Shown: positions 32,052 through 40,663 of the stretch, in pieces
How the letters are laid out: every line of letters begins with the position of its first letter
Numbering within the stretch: the first letter of the stretch is position 1
Source of the DNA: Paludibacteraceae bacterium
GTDB lineage: Bacteria > Bacteroidota > Bacteroidia > Bacteroidales > Paludibacteraceae
Reading direction: 5' to 3'
NCBI GenBank assembly: GCA_905235505.1
Contig: CAJOMJ010000024.1
Coordinates: 1 to 40,663 of the forward strand
Length of the DNA: 40,663 bases
Program-made: the position numbers and the translations under genes
The notes under the pieces: generated by a model
Database searches by the model: none
The model's input: only the letters and a program-made list of their open reading frames with translations
What the model was told of the DNA's origin: nothing

Positions 32052-32768
32052 ATGAAACGCATTTTATCTCTGACAGTATCGACCCTCCTTGTGGTCGGAA
32101 TGGCGTTTGCACAGGTTAACCCTGTTAACGCTGGCTACAAGAAAGCCCTTTTCATAGGTGCCCACCCCGATGACAACGAGTCGTGTGCGGGAGGCACAAT
32201 GATTCTGATGCAGCAACACGGCTGCGAAGTGGTGAGTGTGTATCTCACCTCGGGCGAAGCAGGTATTCCGGGCAAGAGTCACGACGAGGCTGCTGCCATC
32301 CGCAGGAAAGAACTGGCTGAAGCATGCAGGGTTATGGGAGTCAGACCCTTGCTGATGACGCAGATTGACGGCGCTACCGAAATCAATGCAGACCGCTACA
32401 GAGAGATGCTGCAGGTGATTGAGAAAGAGAAACCCGACGTAGTCTTCACCCATTGGCCTATCGATTCGCACCGCGACCACAGAATATGCTCTGTGCTTGT
32501 GTTCGACGCATGGAGACAGAGTGGCAAAGTTTTTGATTTGTTTTATTATGAAGCAGAAACCGGAATGCAGTCGAAGAACTTCACACCCGAGGTATATGTC
32601 AATATCGACCCGATAGTTGAAACCAAACATGAAGCACTAATGAAACACGCAAGTCAGAACCCCGAAGATATACTGGAGTGGCACTCGCCAATGGAGATAT
32701 TCCGCGGCAGAGAATCGGAATGCTCAAGAGCAGAAGCATTCATGATGCTTCACAAAACAAAGCAATAA
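32052..32768 (+). CDS. Secreted PIG-L family deacetylase
   Basis: The 238-residue protein has a signal peptide (MKRILSLTVSTLLVVGMAFA, cleavage before QVNP) and a PIG-L/LmbE N-deacetylase domain: GAHPDDNES (36-44) with Zn ligands His38, Asp41-type acidic pair, and THWPIDSHRDHR (about 135-146) with further His/Asp ligands. It removes N-acetyl groups from amino-sugar conjugates; the exact substrate is not deducible, and periplasmic location argues against bacillithiol synthesis in the cytosol. It follows prfB by 16 nt and precedes the C1B peptidase by 20 nt, so both are likely co-transcribed. Confidence 0.88.
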   Translation: MKRILSLTVSTLLVVGMAFAQVNPVNAGYKKALFIGAHPDDNESCAGGTMILMQQHGCEVVSVYLTSGEAGIPGKSHDEAAAIRRKELAEACRVMGVRPLLMTQIDGATEINADRYREMLQVIEKEKPDVVFTHWPIDSHRDHRICSVLVFDAWRQSGKVFDLFYYEAETGMQSKNFTPEVYVNIDPIVETKHEALMKHASQNPEDILEWHSPMEIFRGRESECSRAEAFMMLHKTKQ

Positions 32769-32788
32769 CAAAACAACATATATCAGGT

Positions 32789-33991
32789 ATGAAAAAGACC
32801 ATTATCTTGGCTGCAATGTTAGGAATGATACTTCCTGTGGCAGCACAAACAGACACTATTCCAGAAGAGAAGAAGGACTCGGGATTCGTATTCACCACAG
32901 TAAAAGAGAACCCCATCACGAGTGTCAAAGACCAAAACCGCTCGGGTACGTGCTGGGCATTCTCAACCATCGGTTTCCTTGAGTCGGAACTGCTCCGCAC
33001 GGGCAAAGGCGAGAAAGACCTGAGCGAGATGTTCGTGGTTCACCACACTATGCAAGACCGCGCCGAATACGTAGTTCGTATGTACGGCGAAGCACAGTTT
33101 GCCGCCGGAGGCTCGGCTTACGATGTTATTTACTGCCTGAAGAACTACGGCATTGTGCCTCAGGAGGTAATGCCGGGCATCATGTACGGTGACACACTGC
33201 CCAACCATAACGAACTTGATGCCGTAACAAAAGGCTACGTGAACGGCATCACCAAAAGCAACCTCAAGAAACTGACTCCCGTCTGGAAAAAAGGTCTGCA
33301 GGCTGTGTATGATACCTATCTTGGCGAGATACCCGAAGAGTTCGAGTATGAGGGCAAGAAATATACGCCCAAGAGTTATGCCGAGTCGCTCGGACTGAAT
33401 CCTGACGACTATGTAAGTATCACCTCCTACACCCATCACCCTTTCTACACTCAGTTCGCTCTCGAAGTGCCCGACAACTGGCGTATGGATCAGATGTACA
33501 ACGTGCCGATGGAAGACCTTATGGCAATCATTGACAATGCTATCGACAAAGGCTATACTCTGGCATGGGGAGCAGATGTAAGCGAGATAGGTTTCACCCG
33601 CACAGGTATAGGCGTTATGCCGGATGCTGACAAAGGTGCCGACCTCACAGGCTCCGATGCTGCCAAGTGGCTCGGACTCAGTCAGGCGGACAAACGCAAA
33701 GAACTCACAAGCAAACCTCTGCCTGAGATGGAGATTACTCAAGAGATGCGCCAGACTGCCTTCGACAACTGGGAGACCACCGACGACCACGGTATGCAGA
33801 TATTCGGCATTGCCAAAGACCAGAACGGCAAAGAGTACTATATGGTGAAAAACTCATGGGGCACACAACGCAGCGACTATAAAGGTATTTGGTATATCAG
33901 CCGCGCTTTCATGCAGTATAAAACCAATGATGTGCTCGTGCACAAAGATGCCATCCCCAAAGACATTCGCAAGAAACTGGGGATAAAATAA
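32789..33991 (+). CDS. C1B papain-family aminopeptidase (PepC/bleomycin hydrolase type)
   Basis: Start 32789 (MKKTIILAAML) is preferred over 32678, which lies inside the PIG-L gene. The 400-residue protein has a signal peptide cleaved near VAAQ (20), and the catalytic set of a cysteine peptidase: oxyanion Gln49 (KDQN), Cys55 in GTCWAFS, His334 in DDHGMQIFG and Asn355 in VKNSWG. Bleomycin hydrolase relatives are cytosolic hexamers with a C-terminal arm; this Bacteroidetes form is exported to the periplasm or outside. The C-terminus ends DIRKKLGIK. It is likely co-transcribed with the deacetylase. Confidence 0.92.
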   Translation: MKKTIILAAMLGMILPVAAQTDTIPEEKKDSGFVFTTVKENPITSVKDQNRSGTCWAFSTIGFLESELLRTGKGEKDLSEMFVVHHTMQDRAEYVVRMYGEAQFAAGGSAYDVIYCLKNYGIVPQEVMPGIMYGDTLPNHNELDAVTKGYVNGITKSNLKKLTPVWKKGLQAVYDTYLGEIPEEFEYEGKKYTPKSYAESLGLNPDDYVSITSYTHHPFYTQFALEVPDNWRMDQMYNVPMEDLMAIIDNAIDKGYTLAWGADVSEIGFTRTGIGVMPDADKGADLTGSDAAKWLGLSQADKRKELTSKPLPEMEITQEMRQTAFDNWETTDDHGMQIFGIAKDQNGKEYYMVKNSWGTQRSDYKGIWYISRAFMQYKTNDVLVHKDAIPKDIRKKLGIK

Positions 33992-34044
33992 AGAACCATG
34001 GAATATAATATAAACACATATAAATCATCCTAAACCACATTTTT

Positions 34045-37000
34045 ATGAACTTCACACATCTACACGTACACTCACACTACAGCATTCTTGACGGCATGTC
34101 GAAAGTGCCTGATATCGTTGACCATTGCAGAGAAAACGGCATGAACGCAGTGGCTCTCACTGACCACGGCAATATGTATGGTATAAAAGAGTTCTTGGAT
34201 TACTGCAAGAAACTCAACAGCAAGCCTGCCGGCAAAGTGAAAGACTGCAAAGAACAGATTGCCAAAGCAAAGCAGATGGCAGAGCAACTGCCGGCATGGG
34301 AGGAGCAATTCACCGCTGAGACCGACGAACATGAGAAACAGACTCTGCTTACAAGGATAAAAGATGCAAAAAAGGCTATCGAAGGGTTACCCGACCTTGA
34401 GACCGATTTGCCGAGACTTGAGAAGAAAGCCTCCGAGTATGTACCTTTCAAACCTATTGTAGGCGTAGAGGCATATTGCGCCCGCCGCAGCAGGCACTTG
34501 AAAGAGAAGGGCTTTAAGCAGATTACAGGGGAGGGGCGCGAGATTATTGTTGACCGTTCAGGTTGGCACCTCATCCTTCTCGCAAAGAACAAGACCGGCT
34601 ACTACAACCTCTGCCGCATAGTATCACTCGCCTACATCGAAGGTTTCTACGACCGTCCCCGCATCGACAAAGAACTGCTTGAGCAATACCACGAGGGTAT
34701 CATCTGCTCGTCAGCATGCTTGGGCGGAGAGTTGCCCCAACTCATTCTGCAAGGCAAAACAGATGAAGCGGAAGAATCAATAAGATGGTTCAAATCCGTT
34801 TTCGGCGATGACTACTACATTGAACTCATGCGCCATCAGACCGACAAACCGGGAGCTGACACCGACGTCTATCAGAAACAGATGATTGTCAACCCCGTGT
34901 TAGTAGAGTTGGCACGCAAGACCGATACCAAGATTATCTGCACCAACGATGCCCACTTTGTCAAAGAAGAGCATGCCGAGGCACACGACCGCCTTATCTG
35001 TTTGAGTACAGGCAAGTTCATTGACGATGTAAACCGCATGCACTATACCAAGCAGGAATGGCTCAAGACACCCGAAGAGATGGCCGCTATCTTCAGCGAC
35101 CTGCCCGAGGCTTTGGAAAACACTCAGGAGATAGTGGACAAAGTGGAGTTCTACGATATTGACTCGGCACCGATAATGCCCTTATTCCCCATACCCGAAG
35201 ACTTCGGAACAGAGGAAGAGTACAAACAACGGTTCACACACGAAGACCTCTTCAACGAGTTCACTCGCGACGAGAAAGGCAATGTGGTAATGTCGCAGGA
35301 AGAAGCAGAGAAGAAGATAAAAAAACTCGGAGGCTACGACAGACTGTACCGTATCAAGTTGGAGGCGGACTATCTGAGCAAACTCACTTGGGAAGGTGCT
35401 GCCAAACGCTACCCTGGCGACAAACTGACAGACGAGCATAAAGAACGTATCAACTTCGAGTTGCACGTGATGAAAACTATGGGTTTCCCCGGCTACTTCC
35501 TCATCGTGATGGATTATATCCGCGCTGCAAGAGAAGAGTTGGGCGTAAGTGTAGGTCCGGGGCGCGGTTCGGCTGCAGGGTCAGTGGTCGCCTACTGCCT
35601 TAGAATAACTGACATTGACCCGCTTAAATACGACCTTCTGTTCGAGCGTTTCCTCAATCCCGATCGTATTTCTCTGCCTGATATAGATGTTGACTTCGAT
35701 GATGCAGGAAGAGACCGTGTCCTCAACTGGGTAAGCGAGAAATACGGCAAGACGCACGTAGCGCACATCATCACCTACGGCACTATGGCGGCAAAATCTG
35801 CAATAGCGGATGTAGGCCGTGTGCAGCGTGTACCGCTCGCCGAAGTCAATGAGATAAAAAAACTGGTGCCCGACAAGTTCTCCGACGATTTGAAAGACGA
35901 ACGGGGCAAGACACCGAAAGTCAATCTGCACAACTGCTACAAGTATGTTGACGAACTTAAGAAACTCCTCAACTCCGATGACGACAATGTATCGTCAATG
36001 CTCCATTATGCAGAAGAACTTGAAGACACCATCCGACAAGTGGGCATACATGCCTGCGGAGTTATTATCGGTGCAGACGACCTGACCAAGTTCGCCCCCC
36101 TTGCCACCATCAAAGACCGTAATACCGGCGAAGACATCATGGTGACACAATACGACGGGCATGTGGTGGAAAACGTAGGACTCATAAAGATGGACTTTCT
36201 CGGACTCACCACCCTCACCATCATCAAAGAGGCACTCAACAACATACGTCACTCAAAGGGAGAAGACGCTGTACCCGACATCGACAATATTCCTATCGAC
36301 GACCCGCTAACATACAAACTCTTTCAGGAGGGCAGAACCATTGCCGTATTCCAGTTCGAGTCTCCCGGCATGCAGAAACACATGAAGAACCTGCGCCCCA
36401 CGAAGATAGAAGACCTTATCGCCATGAATGCGCTCTACCGGCCCGGGCCAATGGAATATATCGACTCTTTTATCAAGCGCAAACACGGTCTTGAGCCAAT
36501 CACCTACGATATTCCTGTCATGGAGAAGTATCTCAAAGACACCTACGGAATAACCGTCTATCAGGAGCAGGTGATGCTTCTCTCGCAACTATTGGCAGGG
36601 TTCACCCGGGGTCAGGCTGACTCGCTGAGAAAGGCTATGGGTAAGAAGATATTCTCCATGCTGGCAGACCTCAAACCCAAGTTCATTGAGGGAGGCAAGA
36701 AAAACGGATACGACACCAAGGTGCTTGAGAAGATATGGGGAGACTGGGAATCATTCGCAAGTTATGCTTTCAACAAGTCGCATGCCGCCTGCTATGCATG
36801 GGTAGCCTACCAGACCGCCTACCTGAAAGCACATTTCCCCGCTGAATTCATGGCAGCCAACCTTACCGTCTCGAAAGACGATATCACCTCTGTGACCAAA
36901 CTCATGGACGAATGTCGTGCCTTGGGTATAAACGTGTTGCGCCCTGACATCAACGAGTCGGAACTGAACTTCACGGTGAATACGTCAGGTCATATCCGTT

Positions 37001-38127
37001 GCGGACTCGGAGGTATAAAAGGTGTAGGCGAGAGTGCTGTGGAGGCCATTATCCAAGAGCGTGACACCAATGGCAAATATAGCAGCATCTACGACTTCGT
37101 TGAGCGTGTCAACCTCAATGCCTGCAACAAGAAAGCAGTCGAGAGTATGGCTCTTGCAGGCGTATTCGACGGTCTTGACGGGCTATATCGCGAACAACTG
37201 ATGGGTGTAAACAGCAGAGGGGAAAACGTGCTTGACACACTAATCAGATACGGCAACCAGTACCAGCAAGAGAAAGACATGCAGCAGAACTCCCTCTTCG
37301 GCTCTTTCGGTTCGGAATTCTCGGTAGAGATAAAGAAGCCCGAACTGCCTATTGTGCCGCGCCGTTCTGCCATTGAGAAACTCAATATCGAGAAATCGCT
37401 TATAGGTATCTTCCTCTCCGCCCACCCGCTTGACGAGTTCGACTACGAAGTAAACCATCTCTGCAACATTTCAGCTACCGACCTGACTTACTTCGACCAA
37501 TTCGCCAAACCCGATAACAGAGCCTCTTTCATTACACCTGAAGACAAATCTGCACCGCAGGATTGGATTCAGAAGTTTGAGAACAGGCCGGTCAAAATCG
37601 GAGGCATAATCACCAAGGCGGAGAAACTCATAAGCAAGAACCAGAATGCTTATGGCAGATTCACGGTTGAAGACTACACGGGCAGTTACAACTTCGTTGT
37701 CTTCGGCGAGACATATAAGAATATCGCACCTCTCATGATAGAAAACATGTATGTGGCTGTCACCGGCGTGGTCCAGCAACGTGGAGCAGGCAGACAATAC
37801 TTCAAGCCGCTACCTTATGAGCAGGCGGAATACGAGTTCAATGTGAAAGGTATGGAGGAACTGAAAGAGATGCAGAACAGAAACATAAAGGAACTCCGCC
37901 TCAACCTCTGTGTTGACAGTATCACTCCCGATTTCAACGAAGAACTTATCAGCATATTGGAAAAGAGTGCCGGCACGGCATCATTCAGTATGCAGATATT
38001 CGACGAGCTGCACAGAAACAAGATTCTTATGGTCTCCAAGAAATACAAGATACGTATCACCAAAGACTTGTGGCAATGGTTGCAGACGTATGCAAAGAAA
38101 GATATTATCAGTTTTGAAATACTCTAA
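34045..38127 (+). CDS. dnaE: DNA polymerase III subunit alpha
   Basis: The replicative polymerase (1360 residues). The N-terminal PHP domain opens with THLHVHSHYSILDG and continues DHGNMYG. It is interrupted by a charged, coiled-coil-like segment (about 58-132, rich in Lys/Glu/Ala) before FKPIVGVEAY; a shorter version is known in Bacteroides. The polymerase site PDIDVDFDD has catalytic Asp at about 546, 548 and 550; GPGRGSAAGSVVAYC and the helix-hairpin-helix region follow. A C-terminal OB fold (KIGGIITKAEKLISKNQNAYGRF near 1190) is present. PHP metal ligands look largely kept (HLHVH, DHGN). The 3' end overlaps convergent folC by 20 bp. Confidence 0.97.
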   Translation: MNFTHLHVHSHYSILDGMSKVPDIVDHCRENGMNAVALTDHGNMYGIKEFLDYCKKLNSKPAGKVKDCKEQIAKAKQMAEQLPAWEEQFTAETDEHEKQTLLTRIKDAKKAIEGLPDLETDLPRLEKKASEYVPFKPIVGVEAYCARRSRHLKEKGFKQITGEGREIIVDRSGWHLILLAKNKTGYYNLCRIVSLAYIEGFYDRPRIDKELLEQYHEGIICSSACLGGELPQLILQGKTDEAEESIRWFKSVFGDDYYIELMRHQTDKPGADTDVYQKQMIVNPVLVELARKTDTKIICTNDAHFVKEEHAEAHDRLICLSTGKFIDDVNRMHYTKQEWLKTPEEMAAIFSDLPEALENTQEIVDKVEFYDIDSAPIMPLFPIPEDFGTEEEYKQRFTHEDLFNEFTRDEKGNVVMSQEEAEKKIKKLGGYDRLYRIKLEADYLSKLTWEGAAKRYPGDKLTDEHKERINFELHVMKTMGFPGYFLIVMDYIRAAREELGVSVGPGRGSAAGSVVAYCLRITDIDPLKYDLLFERFLNPDRISLPDIDVDFDDAGRDRVLNWVSEKYGKTHVAHIITYGTMAAKSAIADVGRVQRVPLAEVNEIKKLVPDKFSDDLKDERGKTPKVNLHNCYKYVDELKKLLNSDDDNVSSMLHYAEELEDTIRQVGIHACGVIIGADDLTKFAPLATIKDRNTGEDIMVTQYDGHVVENVGLIKMDFLGLTTLTIIKEALNNIRHSKGEDAVPDIDNIPIDDPLTYKLFQEGRTIAVFQFESPGMQKHMKNLRPTKIEDLIAMNALYRPGPMEYIDSFIKRKHGLEPITYDIPVMEKYLKDTYGITVYQEQVMLLSQLLAGFTRGQADSLRKAMGKKIFSMLADLKPKFIEGGKKNGYDTKVLEKIWGDWESFASYAFNKSHAACYAWVAYQTAYLKAHFPAEFMAANLTVSKDDITSVTKLMDECRALGINVLRPDINESELNFTVNTSGHIRCGLGGIKGVGESAVEAIIQERDTNGKYSSIYDFVERVNLNACNKKAVESMALAGVFDGLDGLYREQLMGVNSRGENVLDTLIRYGNQYQQEKDMQQNSLFGSFGSEFSVEIKKPELPIVPRRSAIEKLNIEKSLIGIFLSAHPLDEFDYEVNHLCNISATDLTYFDQFAKPDNRASFITPEDKSAPQDWIQKFENRPVKIGGIITKAEKLISKNQNAYGRFTVEDYTGSYNFVVFGETYKNIAPLMIENMYVAVTGVVQQRGAGRQYFKPLPYEQAEYEFNVKGMEELKEMQNRNIKELRLNLCVDSITPDFNEELISILEKSAGTASFSMQIFDELHRNKILMVSKKYKIRITKDLWQWLQTYAKKDIISFEIL

Positions 38128-39355
38128 GAGCCTCACCCACTACGTAGTTGCTGCCGCCGATGAACAATGTGTCGTCTGCGGCAGCATCGTTTAGTGCCGC
38201 TTCTATCGCCTCTTTCACACTGCCGTATTCTTTGCCCTGCAGACCCGCCTCTCTGGCCATCCGGCAGAGTGTCCCGGCAGGTATTGCACGGTGTGTCTGC
38301 GCCTGCGTAAAATAATATACGGCAGACCTTGGCAGCAACCTCAGCACTACATCTGCATCTTTGTCACTCACCATGCCAAACACAACCCGCAGATTGTCTA
38401 TTCTGCGCAAATCTTCTATATAGGCACTCACACCATGAGAGTTATGACCTGTGTCAAGAATGACCGGCAGCATGCAGTTATCTCCCGTTTTATACTCTAT
38501 CGTCTGCCACCTGCCCTGCAACCCGGTCAAGTCACACACATGCAACAAACCGTTCTTCACAGCAGCGTCCGGTATCTCCCAACCGCGCAACCTCAGTTCT
38601 TCCACGGCTGCGAGCACCGCCCGTATGTTCTTCTGCTGATAACTGCCTTTTAGTTGGCATTCCGGTATCTCTGCCCTGACTTGCTCGCTTGCAAACACCG
38701 CCTTACTACCCGTCTCCTCCGCCTTGCTCAGGAATACGGGGCGGGTCTCTGCGGTCGTCTCCCCTATCACCACCGGCACATTCCGCTTGATGATTCCCGC
38801 TTTTTCACCCGCTATCTTGCCAAGCGTATCTCCGAGAAACTCGGTGTGGTCATAACCAATATTGGTGATTACGCTCACTTCGGGAGTTATGATATTCGTA
38901 GAATCTAAACGGCCGCCAAGACCGACCTCTATCACTGCGATATCCACTTTCTGAGAAGCGAACCACGAGAAAGCAAGAGCCATCGTAGTCTCGAAAAACG
39001 AGGGTTTCACATCTTCCAGCAACTGCTTGTATCTCTCTACGAAATCCACCACAACCTCCTCCGGTATCATTGCGCCGTCAATACGCATGCGCTCGCGGTA
39101 GTCAACCAGATGTGGCGAAGTGAACAATGCCGTCTTGTAACCTGCCGACTGCAGAACCGCTGCCAATAGATGCGAAGTGCTGCCCTTGCCATTGGTGCCT
39201 GCCACATGAACAGAGCGGAACTGCAAGTGAGGGTTGCCTAATGCCTCCATCAGACGCATAGTGTTGGCAAAGCCGGGTTTGTACGCCGCTGCACCCACCA
39301 GATGGAATGCCGGCTGCGATGCGTACAAGTACGAAAGAGTCTCAGAATAAGTCAT
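38108..39355 (-). CDS. folC: Folylpolyglutamate synthase / dihydrofolate synthase
   Basis: FolC adds glutamate to folates. Start ATG 39355 (MTYSETLSYLYASQ, 415 residues) is chosen because the promoter -7 element at 39380-39387 lies just upstream, putting the longer start (39382) outside the transcript. Visible: P-loop VAGTNGKGSTSHLLAAVL (about 43-60), FTSPHLVDYRERMRIDG, IEVGLGGRLDSTN, TNIGYDHTEFLGDTLGKIAGEKAGIIK, and the C-terminal VVFGMVSDKD and ILDTGHNSHG. All key motifs of the Mur-ligase superfamily enzyme are kept. The last 20 bp overlap the end of dnaE on the other strand. Confidence 0.96.
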   Translation of the reverse strand: MTYSETLSYLYASQPAFHLVGAAAYKPGFANTMRLMEALGNPHLQFRSVHVAGTNGKGSTSHLLAAVLQSAGYKTALFTSPHLVDYRERMRIDGAMIPEEVVVDFVERYKQLLEDVKPSFFETTMALAFSWFASQKVDIAVIEVGLGGRLDSTNIITPEVSVITNIGYDHTEFLGDTLGKIAGEKAGIIKRNVPVVIGETTAETRPVFLSKAEETGSKAVFASEQVRAEIPECQLKGSYQQKNIRAVLAAVEELRLRGWEIPDAAVKNGLLHVCDLTGLQGRWQTIEYKTGDNCMLPVILDTGHNSHGVSAYIEDLRRIDNLRVVFGMVSDKDADVVLRLLPRSAVYYFTQAQTHRAIPAGTLCRMAREAGLQGKEYGSVKEAIEAALNDAAADDTLFIGGSNYVVGEALRVFQN

Positions 39356-39379
39356 GGCTGTACATGTCGTTTCACGCTG

Positions 39380-39387
39380 CAAAGATA
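39380..39387 (-). promoter_or_regulatory. folC promoter -7 element
   Basis: TATCTTTG (minus) followed by CAGCGTG predicts a start of transcription about 15-20 nt upstream of ATG 39355. Confidence 0.75.
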
Positions 39388-39472
39388 CGACTTTTTTGTT
39401 ATACAGGAAAAAACCATGCTGAAGAAATCATACTGTCCGCCTGAAATGCCGTTTTGACACTTTGTCACCTTA

Positions 39473-39615
39473 TAGGGCAATTTACATAGCAAAGTGTAAG
39501 TTCGCGGGTAGCCCACGAGGCGGCGTGTTTGCCCTATGCGGCAGCTTGTATTGCGTGAATGGATTTTGCGCAGATTTGTGCCTGCGCGGCGCAGCCTTAT
39601 GGGGTTCCATAAGGC
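39473..39615. repeat. Palindrome-rich non-coding segment
   Basis: It includes TAGGGCAA/TTGCCCTA (39473-39480/39529-39536), an interrupted GC-rich TGCGC/GCGCA segment near 39567-39593, and a perfect 9-bp hairpin GCCTTATGG/CCATAAGGC with GGTT loop (39594-39615). Antisense ORFs across it look like shadows. It resembles a dispersed intergenic repeat of Bacteroidales, an impression from memory only. No gene was found in 39388-40307. Confidence 0.55.
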
Positions 39616-39722
39616 AAGACGAAAGGTGCAAAGATGCGTGAAATCCATAGCAAGACAAGTTAGTGATTGCTTCGTGTGACAGCAGAAAAGAAAGAGAGGG
39701 GTGGGGAAATAATAAAACAGCC

Positions 39723-39808
39723 GGAGCGAAGCGACACCTAAGCAGAAACCGCAAGACCAGAGAGGAGCGAAGCGACACCAAAGACAATAAGGCGCAAGGG
39801 CTTGCGCC
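39723..39808. repeat. 16-bp direct repeat pair and GC hairpin
   Basis: GGAGCGAAGCGACACC occurs at 39723-39738 and 39764-39779 without mismatch; GGCGCAAGGGCTTGCGCC (39791-39808) is a perfect palindromic hairpin next to it. Confidence 0.8.
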
Positions 39809-40019
39809 GTTAAGAAGAGAGACGATGACGAAGAACGAGAAGAGAGAGAAATGTTGTTTAGAGTGGTTTAGTATGGTTTAGAGTTGTTGGTATTGAATGG
39901 GTATGCAAGTATTATTTTATGTGTAACAATGTAACAATGTAACAAAGTGAGATAAGGCGGTTATTTTGATTTATTGGGGGATAAAGTTACATTGTTACAT
40001 TGTTTCATAACAAAACACG

Positions 40020-40155
40020 GATTTGCGTGTTTCGTTATTCGGAAATCGGGGGTAAATGTTACGAAATCGGGTATTTTGTTGTGAGTTTTGGGGTATTTCG
40101 GTTAAAAAATAGGGGGTAAAAAAAACGACTTTTTGGGGGCGTTAAGTGGGGGTAA
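40020..40155. repeat. G-rich GGGTA region with AACGACTT core
   Basis: Several GGGGTA/GGGTA units on the plus strand plus AAAAAACGACTTTTT (40120-40134) make this the counterpart, inverted, of the 11597-11880 region. Confidence 0.7.
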
Positions 40156-40163
40156 GATAATTA

Positions 40164-40208
40164 TTATATATATATTATATTTATTTTATAAATATAATAT
40201 ATATATAA
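40164..40208. repeat. Perfect 20-bp A/T palindrome
   Basis: Arms 40164-40183 and 40189-40208 pair perfectly with a 5-nt loop and consist only of A and T. It could extrude as a cruciform; no T-run or gene end is adjacent. Confidence 0.9.
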
Positions 40209-40307
40209 CCGCGCGTACGCTTATGCGTAGAGAGGCGAAAAAGAGACGAAAAAAGCACGAAAACAGACAGAAAAGATGTGAAACAATGTAACAATGTAAC
40301 AAAGAGC

Positions 40308-40460
40308 CTATTTTCGGAGTTTTCGGATGAGGTAGAAGAGAAGGCAATTGTACTCGCCCGCCTTGTTGAGATTGCGGGTAAAGAAGGGGTACTCGGGTAG
40401 CAGTGCGAAGACGAGAACAGAAACGAGTATGACGAGGAAAGTTTTCATGCGGCAGAGCAT
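40308..40460 (-). CDS. Possible small membrane protein (50 residues)
   Basis: On the minus strand ATG 40460 (MLCRMKTFLVILVSVLVFAL...) or ATG 40448 (MKTFLVIL, 46 residues) opens a frame with one membrane helix and a basic tail LIRKLRK, ending with TAG (40308-40310). A second open frame ends with TAA (40461-40463) directly before it, reading KIDYPIFQYAMRQLQTTLF and then VPD; it continues upstream through a 9-G tract without stop. The tight head-to-tail arrangement suggests two real short genes or the end of a longer one, but no family is recognised. Confidence 0.3.
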   Translation of the reverse strand: MLCRMKTFLVILVSVLVFALLPEYPFFTRNLNKAGEYNCLLFYLIRKLRK

Positions 40461-40663
40461 TTAATCGGGCACGAAGAGAGTTGTCTGCAGTTGCCGCATA
40501 GCGTACTGGAAAATCGGGTAGTCGATTTTACCCCCCCCCTTAACTGAGAGGCAGGGTGAGTGAGGTGATTTTGCGACAGTCTTAAATCTTCGATTTAAGG
40601 CGATAAAATTTCCGAGGTGAGGAATTATATTACCAGAGGGGAGAAAACGGCGCAGAAGTCAAA

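Larger units (their letters stand above)
39922..40304. repeat. Three TGTAACAA-repeat blocks, one inverted
   Basis: Blocks at 39922-39947 (plus), 39986-40006 (minus) and 40280-40304 (plus) are built from ATGTAACA units. The 21-mer of the second block is the exact reverse complement of 40280-40300, so blocks can pair with each other. Confidence 0.8.

Noticed and set aside
34200-34450. dnaE PHP insertion as a novel fusion
   Set aside because: A charged helical insert at this place is, as I recall, a lineage feature of Bacteroides DnaE rather than something specific to this genome.
39482-39787. 101-codon minus-strand ORF upstream of folC
   Set aside because: It spans repeats and hairpins, has no start context, and reads like a translated intergenic repeat.

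Overview
The window looks like a chromosome segment of a member of the order Bacteroidales, probably an uncultured gut-type lineage. The evidence is the repeated Bacteroidetes promoter signature (TAnnTTTG, often with TTTG about 20 nt upstream) in front of many genes, and families largely confined to the phylum: a Bacteroidetes-type omega subunit, DUF3276/PUR-like protein, extended NusB, long PPi-dependent phosphofructokinase, DUF6169 and an Mpi-like invertase. No contig ends, phage or conjugative modules are visible.

Layout. Positions 1-2100 are an AT-rich accessory patch: a 3'-partial DUF6169-like gene, a structured repeat element (copy A), two small genes and the tail of an IS5-type transposase. 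From 2100 to 6200 the minus strand carries a TPR protein, pfp and ispG. A serine recombinase related to the Bacteroides master invertase (6376-6969) and a tRNA-Ser(GCT) follow. From 7445 to 23556 there is a long, mostly plus-strand housekeeping block: mltG-prmA-mnmE-yicC, gmk-nadD, a small HTH-like gene, an outer-membrane barrel, apbE, bamD-rpoZ-coaBC, (minus) DUF3276, nusB-yajC-ybbR-DegT aminotransferase, and rpoN.

From 23557 to 26820 is a second accessory patch. It holds a 99-bp tandem repeat array, a PAP2-like membrane protein, a toxin-antitoxin wreck (intact antitoxin, broken PIN toxin), copy B of the structured element, a small XRE regulator, and a mini-lipoprotein/DUF2085 cassette between short direct repeats. 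A Fic protein with a substituted catalytic histidine follows on the minus strand. From 28132 to 39355 housekeeping resumes: nadC, pepP-prfB, a PIG-L deacetylase, a C1B peptidase, dnaE and convergent folC. The last 1.3 kb is almost gene-free and packed with repeats and palindromes.

The strongest candidate for something undescribed is the pair of about 230-nt elements at 405-634 and 25324-25554. They share one nested-stem architecture. The sequences of three stems differ almost entirely between the copies, yet each copy pairs perfectly, while apical and junction segments are conserved. That is the pattern expected of a selected structured RNA (or folded-DNA) family. All functional calls are by recognition of motifs; no database search was run.
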